Below, piece after piece: positions 7,878 to 16,634 of a stretch of DNA of 41,546 nt. The notes beneath the pieces are model-generated. The model worked only from the letters and a program-made list of their open reading frames with translations, was not told where the DNA came from and did no database searches. The stretch covers positions 1-41,546 of the forward strand of contig JASHPG010000190.1 in assembly GCA_030038275.1 (NCBI GenBank), given 5' to 3'. Position 1 is the first letter of the stretch; every line of letters begins with the position of its first letter. Origin of the DNA: Candidatus Acidiferrales bacterium (GTDB lineage: Bacteria > Acidobacteriota > Terriglobia > Acidiferrales > UBA7541). The position numbers and the translations under genes are program-made.

Positions 7878-9029
7878 TCAGGCGAAGAACTGGCCCATGG
7901 CGCGGAATTTCTGGTAGCGCCTGTCGATCAGTTGCTGCGGCGACAGGGCCGCGAGTTCCGAGAGAGCGCGGTCGAGCACTGGATCGAGCAGCTTTGCGGA
8001 GGCTTCGTGGTTGTTGTGCGCGCCGCCCTCGGGTTCCGGAACCACTTCATCGATCAGTTTCAGGCTCAGCAGGTCGGGCGCGGTGATCTTCAACGCTTCC
8101 GCGGCCAGCTCGGCCTTGGTGGCGTCGCGCCACATGATCGAGGCGCAGCCCTCCGGCGAAATCACCGAGTAAATCGAATTTTCGAGCATATAGACGCGGT
8201 CGCCCACGGCAATCGCCAGCGCGCCGCCCGACCCGCCCTCACCGGTGATCGTCACCACGATCGGCACCGGCAGCCGCGCCATTTCGCGTATATTGAAGGC
8301 GATCGCTTGCGCCTGTCCGCGCTCCTCGCCGTCCACTCCGGGATACGCTCCAGGCGTATCGACGAAAACGAAAATAGGCCTTCCGAACTTGGCCGCCAGC
8401 CGCATCGCGCGCAGCGCCTTCCTATAACCTTCCGGCTTTGCCTGGCCGAAGTTGCGCGCCACGCGCTGCTTGGTGCCGCGCCCTTTTTGCGTGCCGACCA
8501 CCAGGCAAGGCTTGCCGTGAAATCGCGCCATGCCCGTCACCATGGCCGTGTCGTTCGCGAAGCCGCGGTCCCCATGAATTTCGCTGAAGTCCTCGAAGAG
8601 CAGCTTAATGAAATCGTCCGTGTAAGGGCGCTGTGGATGGCGCGCAAGCTGCACTTTTTGCCACGAAACCAGATTGGCGTAGAAATCGCGTTTTAGCTCG
8701 TCAACTTCCTGGCGGATGCGCGAAATGTCCGTCGCGGTCGCGCTGGAGGGCTCCGCGAGGCGGCCCAGCTCCGTCACGTCGCGTTCGAGTGCGTCGATGG
8801 CCTGGCGGCGCTGCTTTTGCTTTTCGGCAACCGAAGCGTCTGCCGCGCGAATCGCGGCGCTAGGAGAAACGGGCGCCGGCCCCGCCGCAACGCCGGGCGG
8901 ATCAGCGCTCGATGTGGAGCCGGACGCAGCTTTGGCGGCCGACTCACGCTGTCTGGCGCGCTCCTGCAATCGGCGCAGCCGTTCGCGCGCCAGCTTGCGC
9001 CGCTCCCATTTCTCGTTGCTCGTCGTCAC
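7878..9029 (-). CDS. accA: Acetyl-CoA carboxylase carboxyltransferase subunit alpha
   Basis: AccA with AccD transfers the carboxyl group from biotin-BCCP to acetyl-CoA, making malonyl-CoA for fatty-acid synthesis in the cytoplasm. The core shows the family blocks EGYRKALRAMRLAAKFGRP, FVDTPGAYPGVDGEERGQAQ, GEGGSGGALAIAVGDRVYML and YSVISPEGCASIMWRD. The GTG start at 9029 overlaps the dnaE stop (GTGA), giving 383 residues. That is about 60 longer than E. coli AccA, because of a charged N-terminal extension rich in Arg, Glu and Lys followed by an Ala/Ser/Pro linker. The dnaE-accA order is also that of E. coli, so this is conserved synteny. No accD is present in the window. Confidence 0.97.
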   Translation of the reverse strand: MTTSNEKWERRKLARERLRRLQERARQRESAAKAASGSTSSADPPGVAAGPAPVSPSAAIRAADASVAEKQKQRRQAIDALERDVTELGRLAEPSSATATDISRIRQEVDELKRDFYANLVSWQKVQLARHPQRPYTDDFIKLLFEDFSEIHGDRGFANDTAMVTGMARFHGKPCLVVGTQKGRGTKQRVARNFGQAKPEGYRKALRAMRLAAKFGRPIFVFVDTPGAYPGVDGEERGQAQAIAFNIREMARLPVPIVVTITGEGGSGGALAIAVGDRVYMLENSIYSVISPEGCASIMWRDATKAELAAEALKITAPDLLSLKLIDEVVPEPEGGAHNNHEASAKLLDPVLDRALSELAALSPQQLIDRRYQKFRAMGQFFA

Positions 9030-12000
9030 GGCACAACCTCCACGGAATTTGCGCCGCAGATTTCTCGCACCCGCTCCACAAGCTCCGCATCGGCACGCAC
9101 CGAGCTCGACGATTCCAGCGTCGCTTCCAGGCCGTCGTCCTTCACCAAATCGAACGCCACGCGGCACCGTCCCGGCCGGCTGGCGAATAGGTCCCTAAGT
9201 CGATCCAGCGCGATTGGTTGCATTTCTTTCAGCAGCACGCGCACTCGCAAAAGGCTTGGCGAGCCATTCTTCGCCGGTGATGTGACCTGATCCATCAGCT
9301 TCGCGTCCGCCACGATCAGCCGCGTTCCCACGTCTTCCACGGCCACCCGCGCCTTCACCAGCAGCGGCGTCGCCGCCTTCAGAATTGGCTCCAGCTTCTG
9401 GAACGCCTCAGGAAAAACCAGCGCCTCGATCACTCCAGTGCGGTCCTGAAGCGTCAAAATCGACCAGCGCGCCCCGCGCCGCGAGCGCATCGGCCGCAGT
9501 TGCACGATGATTCCGGCGACGGTCACTTCATCGCCGTTCTTTCGGCCCTCAATCGACGAAAGATCGACGGCTTTCAGCTCCTGCAGCAGCCCGCCAAATT
9601 TATCCAGCGGGTGCCCGGAGATGAAAAACCCGAGCGTCGCATATTCGGCGGCAAGTAATTCGTGCTCCGGCCACTCTTCCACAGCCGGCAATTCTTCGGG
9701 CGGCGCTGCTGCCACGTGTTCGCCGCCTCCTGCGAAAAGACCGTGCTGGCCGCTTTCCTTCGCTCGCTGAAGTTTCTGCGCGCGATCCATCGCGCGATCG
9801 ATTGCCGCGATCGTCTGTGCGCGGTGCCCTCCGAGTCCGTCGAGTGCGCCCGACCGCACCAGGCTTTCCAGCACTCGTTTGTTCATCAGCCGCGTATCGA
9901 CCGCCTCGCAAAACTCGAAAAACTCCGTAAATTGTCCAAGCGCCGCCCGCGCCGCCAGAATTCCTTTCACCGTGTTCTCGCCCACGTTCTTGATCGCGCA
10001 CAATCCGAAGCGGATCGCTTCGCCCACGGGTGTGAAGTTCAAGTCGCTCGAATTTACGTCCGGGGGCAGCACCGTAATGCCCATGCTGCGCGCTTCATTG
10101 ATGTACTTCACCACTTTTTCCGTGTTGCCTGTTTCTGACGTCAGCATCGCGGCCATGAATTCCACCGGGTAGTGCGTCTTCAGCCACGCCGTCTGATACG
10201 CCAGCAGCGCGTACGCGCACGAATGCGACTTGTTGAAGCCGTATCCCGCGAACTCCGCCATCAGATCGAAAATCTTCTCGGCCTTTTTCGCCGGCACTTT
10301 GCGCGCCGCGCATCCCGTAAGGAACTTCTCGCGCTGCGCCGCCATTTCCTCCGGCTTCTTCTTGCCCATCGCGCGGCGCAGCAGATCGGCATCGCCCAGG
10401 GAAAATCCCGCCAGGCGGTTGGCGATCTGCATCACCTGTTCCTGATACAGGATCACGCCCCAGGTTTCGGACAGGATTTCCTCCAGCGCCGGCAGATCGT
10501 ACGTAACTTTCTTTTTCCCGTGCTTCCGCGCGATGAAGTCCGGAATCATTCCACCCTGGATCGGCCCAGGACGATACAGCGCGTTGAGCGCCGTCAGATC
10601 CTCCAGTCTGGACGGTTGATACTGCTTCAAAATGTCGCGCATCCCGTGCGATTCAAATTGGAAGATGCCTGTCACGTCGGCGCGAGAGAAAAGGTCATAC
10701 GTCGCCTTGTCATCGAGCGGCAATGCCGAAAGATCGATCTGCGCTCCGCGGTTCTGCTGGATCAGGCGGACCGTGTCGTCCAGTACCGTCAGCGTCGTCA
10801 GCCCCAGGAAGTCCATCTTCAGCAGGCCGATACGCTCGAGCGCGGTCATGTCGTACTGCGTCGTGATTTCATCCTTATTCGACTTATATAGCGGAACGAT
10901 CTCCGTGAGTGGCCGCGGCGAAATCACCACTCCAGCCGCGTGCGTTGAGGCGTGCCGCGCCAAGCCTTCCAGCCGCAGCGCCACTTCCACCAGTTGCTTC
11001 ACCCGCTCGTCGGACTTGCGCAGCCCATCCAATTGCGGCGATTGTTTCAGCGCTTCTTCCAGCTCGATATTCAGCGTTGCCGGAACCATCTTGGCGATCT
11101 TGTCCACTTCGCCGTACGGCATATCCAGCGCGCGGCCCGCATCCTTCAGCACCGCCTTCGCCGCCATCGTCCCAAACGTGATGATCTGCGCCACGCTGTC
11201 GTTGCCGTACGTCTGCCGCACGTACTCGATCACTTCGCCGCGCCGCCGCATACAGAAGTCAATATCGATATCCGGCATCGACACGCGCTCCGGATTCAAA
11301 AAGCGCTCGAACAGCAAATCGTATTGCAGCGGATCGACGTCCGTGATTCGCAGCGCGTAGCTGACCAAGCTTCCCGCCGCCGATCCTCGTCCCGGCCCCA
11401 CCGGCACGCCCTGCGCCCGCGCGTAACGGATGAAGTCCCAGACGATCAGGAAGTATCCGGCGAAGCGCATCTTCTGAATCATCTGGATTTCGGCCGTCAG
11501 CCGCTGCTGATATTCTGCGAGCGAATGCCGCAGATGCCCTTCGGCCGCCAGTTTCTCCAGTTGCGGCACGCGCGATGCAAATCCTTCCTTCGCTACGCGC
11601 TCGAAGTATGAATCCGCCGTGAATCCCTCCGGCACTTTGAATTCCGGGAACGGGTCGTTCACACGTTTGATCTTCACGTTGCAGCGCGACGCGATCTCCA
11701 CCGTTCGCGAGATCGCCTCCGGTAGTTCGCGGAACACCTGCGCCATTTCCTCAGCCGTCTTGAAATAGAACTGGTCGGTCGCGAACTTCATCCGCTGCGT
11801 GTCGCTCAGCGTCTTGCCGGTCTGAATGCACATCAGCACTTCTTGCGCGTGCGCGTCCGATTGCGTCAGGTAATGGCAATCGTTCGTCGCCACCAGCGGA
11901 ATGCCGCTCTCGCGTGAGAGCTTCACCAAATCCCGATTGATGCGCGGCTCGACCTCAAGCCCCTGGTCCTGCACCTCCAAGAAAAAGTTGCCTTTCCCGA

Positions 12001-12520
12001 AAATGTCCCGCAGACGGTAAGCGTTCGTGCGCGCCTGCTCGTATTTCTCCGCAAGCAGCGCGTCCGCCACTTCGCCACGCAAGCACGCCGATAGCGCGAT
12101 CAGCCCGCTGCTATGTTTTGCCAACAGGTCGTGATCTACGCGCGGTTTGTAATAGAAGCCGTCGAGGAATCCCGTGGAAACCAGCTTGATGAGGTTGCGA
12201 TAGCCTTCATCGTTTTCGCAGAGCAGTACCAGGTGGTTCGACCGCTCCGCGTCGCTTCCGCGGTTCTTGTGGTTGTCAGGCGCAACATACACTTCGCAGC
12301 CGATGATCGGCTTCACGCCGTGTGTTGTGGCTTCGTGGAAGAACTTTGCTGCGGCAAACAGGTTGCCGTGGTCCGTCACGGCTACCGCCGGCATTCCCCG
12401 GCGCGCCGCCTCTGCCGTCAGTTCGCCGATTTCGCAGGCGCCATCCAAAAGAGAGTAGTCCGTGTGCACATGGAGATGAACGAAATTTCCGCCCGCGGAA
12501 GTGGTCATGCGAAATCCCAT
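9026..12520 (-). CDS. dnaE: DNA polymerase III subunit alpha
   Basis: Replicative polymerase of 1164 residues. The N-terminal PHP domain begins FVHLHVHTDYSLLDG (13-27) and includes VTDHGN. The polymerase active-site block PDIDIDF places catalytic aspartates near 417 and 419, preceded by PVGPGRGSAAGSLVSYAL in the palm. Tandem helix-hairpin-helix/beta-binding regions follow, and then an OB fold (VTVAGIIVQLRPMRSRRG). This is the DnaE1 type, without an internal exonuclease. The ATG at 12520 was chosen because AAGGTGG lies 6 nt upstream; a second ATG four codons later is possible. It heads a two-gene unit with accA and is divergent from the outer-membrane protein gene across a 287-bp gap. Confidence 0.97.
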   Translation of the reverse strand: MGFRMTTSAGGNFVHLHVHTDYSLLDGACEIGELTAEAARRGMPAVAVTDHGNLFAAAKFFHEATTHGVKPIIGCEVYVAPDNHKNRGSDAERSNHLVLLCENDEGYRNLIKLVSTGFLDGFYYKPRVDHDLLAKHSSGLIALSACLRGEVADALLAEKYEQARTNAYRLRDIFGKGNFFLEVQDQGLEVEPRINRDLVKLSRESGIPLVATNDCHYLTQSDAHAQEVLMCIQTGKTLSDTQRMKFATDQFYFKTAEEMAQVFRELPEAISRTVEIASRCNVKIKRVNDPFPEFKVPEGFTADSYFERVAKEGFASRVPQLEKLAAEGHLRHSLAEYQQRLTAEIQMIQKMRFAGYFLIVWDFIRYARAQGVPVGPGRGSAAGSLVSYALRITDVDPLQYDLLFERFLNPERVSMPDIDIDFCMRRRGEVIEYVRQTYGNDSVAQIITFGTMAAKAVLKDAGRALDMPYGEVDKIAKMVPATLNIELEEALKQSPQLDGLRKSDERVKQLVEVALRLEGLARHASTHAAGVVISPRPLTEIVPLYKSNKDEITTQYDMTALERIGLLKMDFLGLTTLTVLDDTVRLIQQNRGAQIDLSALPLDDKATYDLFSRADVTGIFQFESHGMRDILKQYQPSRLEDLTALNALYRPGPIQGGMIPDFIARKHGKKKVTYDLPALEEILSETWGVILYQEQVMQIANRLAGFSLGDADLLRRAMGKKKPEEMAAQREKFLTGCAARKVPAKKAEKIFDLMAEFAGYGFNKSHSCAYALLAYQTAWLKTHYPVEFMAAMLTSETGNTEKVVKYINEARSMGITVLPPDVNSSDLNFTPVGEAIRFGLCAIKNVGENTVKGILAARAALGQFTEFFEFCEAVDTRLMNKRVLESLVRSGALDGLGGHRAQTIAAIDRAMDRAQKLQRAKESGQHGLFAGGGEHVAAAPPEELPAVEEWPEHELLAAEYATLGFFISGHPLDKFGGLLQELKAVDLSSIEGRKNGDEVTVAGIIVQLRPMRSRRGARWSILTLQDRTGVIEALVFPEAFQKLEPILKAATPLLVKARVAVEDVGTRLIVADAKLMDQVTSPAKNGSPSLLRVRVLLKEMQPIALDRLRDLFASRPGRCRVAFDLVKDDGLEATLESSSSVRADAELVERVREICGANSVEVVP

Positions 12521-12807
12521 TCTAAACCACCTTCGCGAAAATCGGGAACTCCCTCTCGCATTGGCGGGAAAAACAACCGATGGCTGCTCGATCGAGGCTC
12601 GCGATGCCCGGTTTTCCGCTGAATGCGCGGCGTTCTTCGTTCGCAACTTTTTGCGCCCGCGTGGGTTAGGGAACACTGTCAGAACGAAAACCGTGCAACC
12701 AGCCAGCCGGAACGGTACTCTAAATACGCTGAGGCGTTCTCGAATCAGCTGGACTTCGTAAAACGGGCCGCGCTCGCGGCCACTACTGAATCGTTCTCGG
12801 AGGTTAC

Positions 12808-13497
12808 ATGAGCTTGTTCAAGTTCGTTTCTGTGGCGGCTTTGTTCGTGTTGGGCGCGATGCTGGTCAGCGCGCCAAATGCGAGCGCGCAATACCATTTC
12901 GGCTACTCCCAGCCGCGCGATATCGACATCACCGGCTTCTACGGCGGCCGCTTCTTCGGAAATGTCGACTTGCCTAACGACCCCACCTACGACTACCTGA
13001 AAATCGACAACAATTACGACTATGGTGTTATGGCCGACGTAGGTCTGTTTGGGCCATTACAAGCGGAATTCATGCTCAGCCGGCAGCCTACATCCCTAGA
13101 AGCGCATGCTTTTAACGCGTCCACAGGAGCCGGATCATTCCAACCGGCCGGAAACGTGACACTGGACAATTACCAGTTTAGTCTTCTCTATCAGATGGGC
13201 GACTCGTCGGCAAAGCTTCACCCGTACTTCGGCGGAGGTGTCGGTTTCACGCATTGGGAGAATGCCGCAAACGACGACCTTCCTTTCACGAATACCGTGG
13301 GTTTCAATCTCGGAGGCGGGGTCAAATATTACTTCGTAAAACATTTCGGGATGAGGATCGATTTTCGGTGGATGCCGACGCGTACGACGTCAGAGCTTGG
13401 CTACGAGTACGACTATTTTGGGAACGAGTACGCCGTCAACATCAACAACTACGCGCAGCAAATCCAACTCAACGGCGGCCTAATTTTCCGCTTCTAG
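12808..13497 (+). CDS. Outer-membrane beta-barrel protein
   Basis: A 229-residue secreted protein with a clear signal peptide (residues 1-27, ending ASA before QYHFGY). The mature part has alternating hydrophobic/aromatic strands, for example DYGVMADVGLFGPLQAEFML, HPYFGGGVGFTHW and YYFVKHFGMRIDFRWMP. It ends in Phe (GGLIFRF), the usual C-terminal signal for BAM-mediated insertion. It fits the small 8-stranded OmpA/OmpW-like barrel class; the function (structural or pore) is unknown. GGAGG lies 5 nt before the ATG. It stands alone: dnaE is divergent on one side and a strong terminator follows. Confidence 0.8.
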   Translation: MSLFKFVSVAALFVLGAMLVSAPNASAQYHFGYSQPRDIDITGFYGGRFFGNVDLPNDPTYDYLKIDNNYDYGVMADVGLFGPLQAEFMLSRQPTSLEAHAFNASTGAGSFQPAGNVTLDNYQFSLLYQMGDSSAKLHPYFGGGVGFTHWENAANDDLPFTNTVGFNLGGGVKYYFVKHFGMRIDFRWMPTRTTSELGYEYDYFGNEYAVNINNYAQQIQLNGGLIFRF

Positions 13498-13521
13498 CGT
13501 GCCGGTTGCTTGTGCGCCTCG

Positions 13522-13552
13522 GGCGTTGCCGCGACACATCCGCGGCAACGCC
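13522..13552 (+). terminator. Intrinsic-type terminator after the OMP gene
   Basis: GGCGTTGCCGCG (13522-13533) pairs perfectly with CGCGGCAACGCC (13541-13552), a 12-bp stem with a 7-nt loop followed by TTT. It starts 25 bp after the OMP stop and lies between two converging genes. Confidence 0.7.
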
Positions 13553-13582
13553 TTTCAATTCGCCTCGCAGTTCCCAAGCCTT

Positions 13583-13621
13583 GTCATTCCGAGCGCAGCG
13601 AGGAATCTGCTGTTTGACTTT
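13583..13621 (+). repeat. Dispersed repeat, CATTCCGA...GAGGAATCTGCTG family, copy 1
   Basis: GTCATTCCGAGCGCAGCGAG followed by GAATCTGCTGTTTGACTTT. Related, diverged copies occur at 15095-15150, 15161-15214 and 16519-16545, always in gaps between genes. The inner part is partly self-complementary (ATTCCGAGCG with AGCGAGGAAT). Confidence 0.65.
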
Positions 13622-13647
13622 GCCGGAGCGGCTCGCCGTGTTTTAGC

Positions 13648-13869
13648 CTAAAAATCGTCCGATTTTTGCGTGAACGTAAATCCCGGCAAGTCCGGCGACG
13701 CGCCCGCGCGCGAAATTTTCACCCGCAGCGGCGGCTGATCCTCCGATCCCGTTTTGCGCAGGACGGCGTAGCTGGTCAGCGCTTCGTTATAAATCTTGGT
13801 GATCAAAAACGTCTCGCCGCTATCGTCCTTCTTCCAAACTTGTCCAACTTGAATCTTTTGAATGGCCAC
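13648..13869 (-). CDS. Small conserved-looking protein of unknown function
   Basis: A 73-residue soluble protein (GTG-GCC-ATT start; MAIQKIQVGQVWKKDDSGET). A run of short beta-strands (QVWKKDDSGETFLITKIYN, SYAVLRKT, LRVKISRA) suggests a small SH3-like barrel, but I do not recognise the family. No ribosome-binding site precedes the GTG. Instead, a good sigma-70-type promoter ends 6 nt before it, so the message is probably leaderless, and this supports the GTG as the true start. It converges with the OMP gene across a terminator and is divergent from hemH. Confidence 0.65.
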   Translation of the reverse strand: MAIQKIQVGQVWKKDDSGETFLITKIYNEALTSYAVLRKTGSEDQPPLRVKISRAGASPDLPGFTFTQKSDDF

Positions 13870-13875
13870 GTTACG

Positions 13876-13904
13876 AATGTAAAGTCATTCGCGCGCGCGG
13901 TCAA
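13876..13904 (-). promoter_or_regulatory. Sigma-70-type promoter giving a leaderless GTG gene
   Basis: On the minus strand TTGACC (13899-13904) and TACATT (13876-13881) are separated by exactly 17 bp. Six nucleotides separate the -10 box from the GTG of the 73-residue gene, so transcription would begin at or next to the start codon. Confidence 0.6.
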
Positions 13905-14081
13905 CCGTCGTGCGCCGGTCTGATTCGCACTCGAAACTGTCACGCTCGTCCCAATGCGCTGCATCCGGCCGCCGAATTTCGCATCACTTTCTCTGGCAGC
14001 GGCCCTCCAGTTGTGGCATCTTAGGGGCAGCGGACGAATATTCAAGGTTCCAGCGGTTGCTTGCCGCTGGGTCGCAACGAT

Positions 14082-15074
14082 ATGGCAGCCGATAAGCGCA
14101 TCGCGGTCGTTTTATTTCAATTGGGCGGTCCGGACACGCAGGAAGCCGTCGAGCCGTTCCTCTACAATCTTTTTTGCGATCCGGACATCATCAATTTCCC
14201 CGGCTCGTTTCTCGCGCGCAAGCCGCTCGCCAAGCTGATCTCCACCACGCGTTCGAAAAAGGTCCGCCAGCACTACGCCGAAATCGGTGGAGGCTCGCCC
14301 ATTCGCCGCCTCACCGAGCAACAGGCGATTAGCCTCGAACGCGCCCTGCGCCCGCACATTCCCGCTCGCGCCGTCGTCGCCATGCGCTATTGGCATCCGA
14401 ACACGCAGGAAGCCATCGCCGCGCTCGAAAGCGCTCCGTACGATGAACTCGTCCTGCTGCCGCTCTATCCGCATTATTCCTTCGCCACTACCGGCAGCAG
14501 CCTGAAGGAATGGCATCGCCTCTATAAGCCGAAAGTTCCGGTACAGCGCATCGATCATTTTTACGATCACCCGGATTACATCGCAGCGGTCGTCGAGCGC
14601 ATCAACGGCGTGCTCGTGAACCTTCCCGATCCCGACGATGTTTGCCTGGTTTTCAGCGCGCACGGCCTGCCGCTAACGCTCGTCGAAAAAGGTGATCCGT
14701 ATCCCAAGCACATCGCCACCACCGTCGAACTCGTCCGCGAACTCGGCGCCTGGCCGAATCCGCACGTCCTCTGCTTCCAGAGCAAAGTCGGCCCGCAAAA
14801 GTGGCTGGAGCCGTCGCTCACCGGCACTGTCGCCAAGCTCGCTGGCGAAGGCATGCGCCGCATGTTGGTGATCCCCATCGCCTTTCTCACCGACCACATC
14901 GAGACGCTGCACGAAATCAACATCGAAGCGCGCGAATACGCCCACTCGCTCGGCGTTGAGGATTTTTACATGACGCCCGGCCTCAACGACTCGCCTCTGC
15001 TGATCCGCGCCCTCGCCGACCTCGTCCTCCGCGCCGTCGGCCATCGCGCCGGCGTCGCCACCCTCGCTTTGTAG
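14082..15074 (+). CDS. hemH: Ferrochelatase
   Basis: Inserts Fe2+ into a porphyrin in the last or next-to-last step of heme synthesis. The 330-residue protein begins AADKRIAVVLFQLGGPDTQE, the family N-terminus, and carries GGGSPIRRLTEQQA, LPLYPHYSFATTGS, the catalytic SAHGLP (His194) and AFLTDHIETLHEI (Glu274). Sequence alone does not separate the protoporphyrin from the coproporphyrin enzyme. The ATG at 14082 is preferred over an in-frame upstream start at 14061 because it sits directly before the conserved N-terminus; no strong ribosome site is visible for either. It reads alone on the plus strand. Heme made here would feed the Ccm system encoded in this window. Confidence 0.95.
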   Translation: MAADKRIAVVLFQLGGPDTQEAVEPFLYNLFCDPDIINFPGSFLARKPLAKLISTTRSKKVRQHYAEIGGGSPIRRLTEQQAISLERALRPHIPARAVVAMRYWHPNTQEAIAALESAPYDELVLLPLYPHYSFATTGSSLKEWHRLYKPKVPVQRIDHFYDHPDYIAAVVERINGVLVNLPDPDDVCLVFSAHGLPLTLVEKGDPYPKHIATTVELVRELGAWPNPHVLCFQSKVGPQKWLEPSLTGTVAKLAGEGMRRMLVIPIAFLTDHIETLHEINIEAREYAHSLGVEDFYMTPGLNDSPLLIRALADLVLRAVGHRAGVATLAL

Positions 15075-15094
15075 CACGCACCGCTCGAATGTCT

Positions 15095-15150
15095 GTCATT
15101 CCGAACCCGCTCGCCTTGAGAGCGGTGTGAGGAATCTGCTGTTGGATTTT
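15095..15150 (+). repeat. Dispersed repeat, copy 2 (with inner insertion)
   Basis: GTCATTCCGA, then a 24-nt variable centre containing a CGCTC...GAGCG inverted pair, then GAGGAATCTGCTGTTGGATT. It matches copy 1 at 13583-13621 at both ends but has a longer middle. Confidence 0.6.
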
Positions 15151-15160
15151 CGTCCGCTTG

Positions 15161-15214
15161 CCATCCTGACGCCGGCGTTTTGCAGTAAAGCTGTCCGAAG
15201 GATCTCTCTTTGCC
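15161..15214 (+). repeat. Diverged repeat, CATCCTGA...GAAGGATCTCTC type
   Basis: CCATCCTGAC ... GTCCGAAGGATCTCTCTTTG, an inverted-repeat-ended element related to the neighbouring copies (CATTCCGA/GAGGAATC replaced by CATCCTGA/GAAGGATC). It directly follows copy 2, about 125 bp before the acyl-CoA dehydrogenase start. Confidence 0.45.
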
Positions 15215-15339
15215 TGATTCCATCGCTGCCTTGCACTCTACGACGCACGTCCGCTGCATCCCCCATACCTCTCGCGTCAGCGTGCTATAACTGACCCTGT
15301 AGGTTGCGGGCGCACGCCGCCCGCCCTGCGAGGGATCTC

Positions 15340-16503
15340 TTGGAATTTTCGTTCACCGACGAGCAGCAGCAGCTTCGCCGCACCGTCCGCGAATTTGCCG
15401 AGGCGGAAATCGCCCCGCACGTAATGGAATGGGACGAAGCCTCTCAGTTCCCCTCGGCGCTCATCCCCAAGCTCGCCGATATGGGCTTTCTCGGAGTCGT
15501 CTTTCCGGAAAATTATGGCGGCGCCGGCATGGGCTACGTCGAATACGCGCTGATTATCGAGGAGCTTTCGCGCGTCGATGGCTCGGTCGGCATCATCGTG
15601 GCCGCGCATAATTCGCTTTGCGGCAATCACATCTACAAATTCGGCACGGAAGCGCAAAAGCAAAAATATCTCGTTCCGCTCGCGCAGGGCAAAAAGCTCG
15701 GCTGCTGGTCCCTCACGGAACCCGAGGCCGGCTCCGACGCGGGCGGCACGCGCACCGTCGCCGCCAAACAAAACGGCAACTGGGTGCTCAACGGCTCGAA
15801 AACCTTCACCACCAACGGCCACTACGCCGGCGTTTGCATCGCCATGGCCGTCACCAATCCCGAAAAGCAGCACCACGGCATCTCCGCGTTCATAGTCGAG
15901 AAGGGAACTCCCGGCTTCCGTCCCGGCAAAAAAGAAAACAAGCTCGGCCTGCGCGCCAGCGACACCAGCGAAGTCGTCTTCGCCGATTGCCGCGTGCCCG
16001 CCGAAAATCTCCTCGGACGCGAAGGCGAAGGCTTCGTCAACTGCCTGCAAATCCTCGATGGCGGACGCATCTCCATCGCCGCGCTCGGCCTCGGCATGGC
16101 TCAGGGCGCGTACGAATCCGCGTTGCGCTACGCCAAGGAACGCAAGCAGTTCGGCAAGCCCATCGCCGAATTCCAGGCCATCCAGTTCAAGCTCGCCGAC
16201 ATGGCCACGCAGATCGAAGCCGCGCGCCTGCTCACGTATCGCGCCGCCTGGCTCGCCGATCGCGCCGCATCGTCGCCGGATCGTGCCGCGCGCATCACGC
16301 GCGAAGCCTCGATGGCCAAGCTCTACGCGGGAGAAGTCGCCGTCCGCGTCGCCAACGAAGCCGTGCAGATTCACGGCGGCTACGGCTTCATCAAGGACTA
16401 TCCCGCCGAAAAGTTTTATCGCGACGTGAAGCTCTGCACCATCGGCGAAGGCACCAGCGAAATTCAGCGCCTCGTCATCGCCCGCCAACTCCTCGGACAG
16501 TGA
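15340..16503 (+). CDS. Acyl-CoA dehydrogenase
   Basis: FAD flavoprotein that oxidises an acyl-CoA to the trans-2-enoyl-CoA, passing electrons to ETF. The sequence shows the three family domains: helical N-term ([20 protein letters not shown]), beta domain with [18 protein letters not shown], and C-terminal helices with [20 protein letters not shown] and [19 protein letters not shown]. The catalytic base is Glu370 in [10 protein letters not shown]. Length 387 is typical of short/branched-chain enzymes; chain length cannot be set from sequence. The TTG at 15340, preceded by GAGGGA, starts exactly at the family N-terminus. An earlier in-frame TTG (15304) would add twelve Arg/Ala-rich residues. 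Malonyl-CoA decarboxylase follows 131 bp later. Confidence 0.93.
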   Translation: MEFSFTDEQQQLRRTVREFAEAEIAPHVMEWDEASQFPSALIPKLADMGFLGVVFPENYGGAGMGYVEYALIIEELSRVDGSVGIIVAAHNSLCGNHIYKFGTEAQKQKYLVPLAQGKKLGCWSLTEPEAGSDAGGTRTVAAKQNGNWVLNGSKTFTTNGHYAGVCIAMAVTNPEKQHHGISAFIVEKGTPGFRPGKKENKLGLRASDTSEVVFADCRVPAENLLGREGEGFVNCLQILDGGRISIAALGLGMAQGAYESALRYAKERKQFGKPIAEFQAIQFKLADMATQIEAARLLTYRAAWLADRAASSPDRAARITREASMAKLYAGEVAVRVANEAVQIHGGYGFIKDYPAEKFYRDVKLCTIGEGTSEIQRLVIARQLLGQ

Positions 16504-16518
16504 CCATCCGATCAGGAT

Positions 16519-16545
16519 AGTCATCCTGAAGGATCCCTCTTGTGG
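16519..16545 (+). repeat. Diverged short repeat between acyl-CoA dehydrogenase and malonyl-CoA decarboxylase
   Basis: TAGTCATCCTGAAGGATCCC followed by TCTTGTG; CATCCTGAAGGATC has a short inverted core (ATCCTGAAGGAT). It is related to the element at 15161-15214. It could mimic a ribosome site for an upstream GTG at 16542, which I reject as the decarboxylase start. Confidence 0.45.
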
Positions 16546-16618
16546 TTTTACTCCGCCCGTTTCGTTCGCCCGAGGAAACCACGGTTTCCCAGCGCATACC
16601 AGCCGTCGAAAAACACGT

Positions 16619-16624
16619 TATAAT
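16619..16624 (+). promoter_or_regulatory. Perfect TATAAT box 10 nt before the malonyl-CoA decarboxylase start
   Basis: TATAAT lies 10 nt before the ATG at 16635, leaving at most a 3-5 nt leader. The -35 position (17 bp upstream) reads ATACCA, only three matches. No Shine-Dalgarno sequence lies between the box and the ATG. Confidence 0.45.
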
Positions 16625-16634
16625 TCCGTCGAAC

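Noticed and set aside
15277-16524. A 415-codon open frame antisense to the acyl-CoA dehydrogenase gene
   Set aside because: It mirrors the GC-rich codons of a clearly conserved enzyme; its translation is Ala/Gly/Asp/Glu-biased with no recognisable domain and no ribosome site.
16542-16634. An N-terminal extension of malonyl-CoA decarboxylase from a GTG with an AGGA site
   Set aside because: The apparent ribosome site belongs to a dispersed repeat, and a TATAAT box lies between this GTG and the family-like N-terminus.
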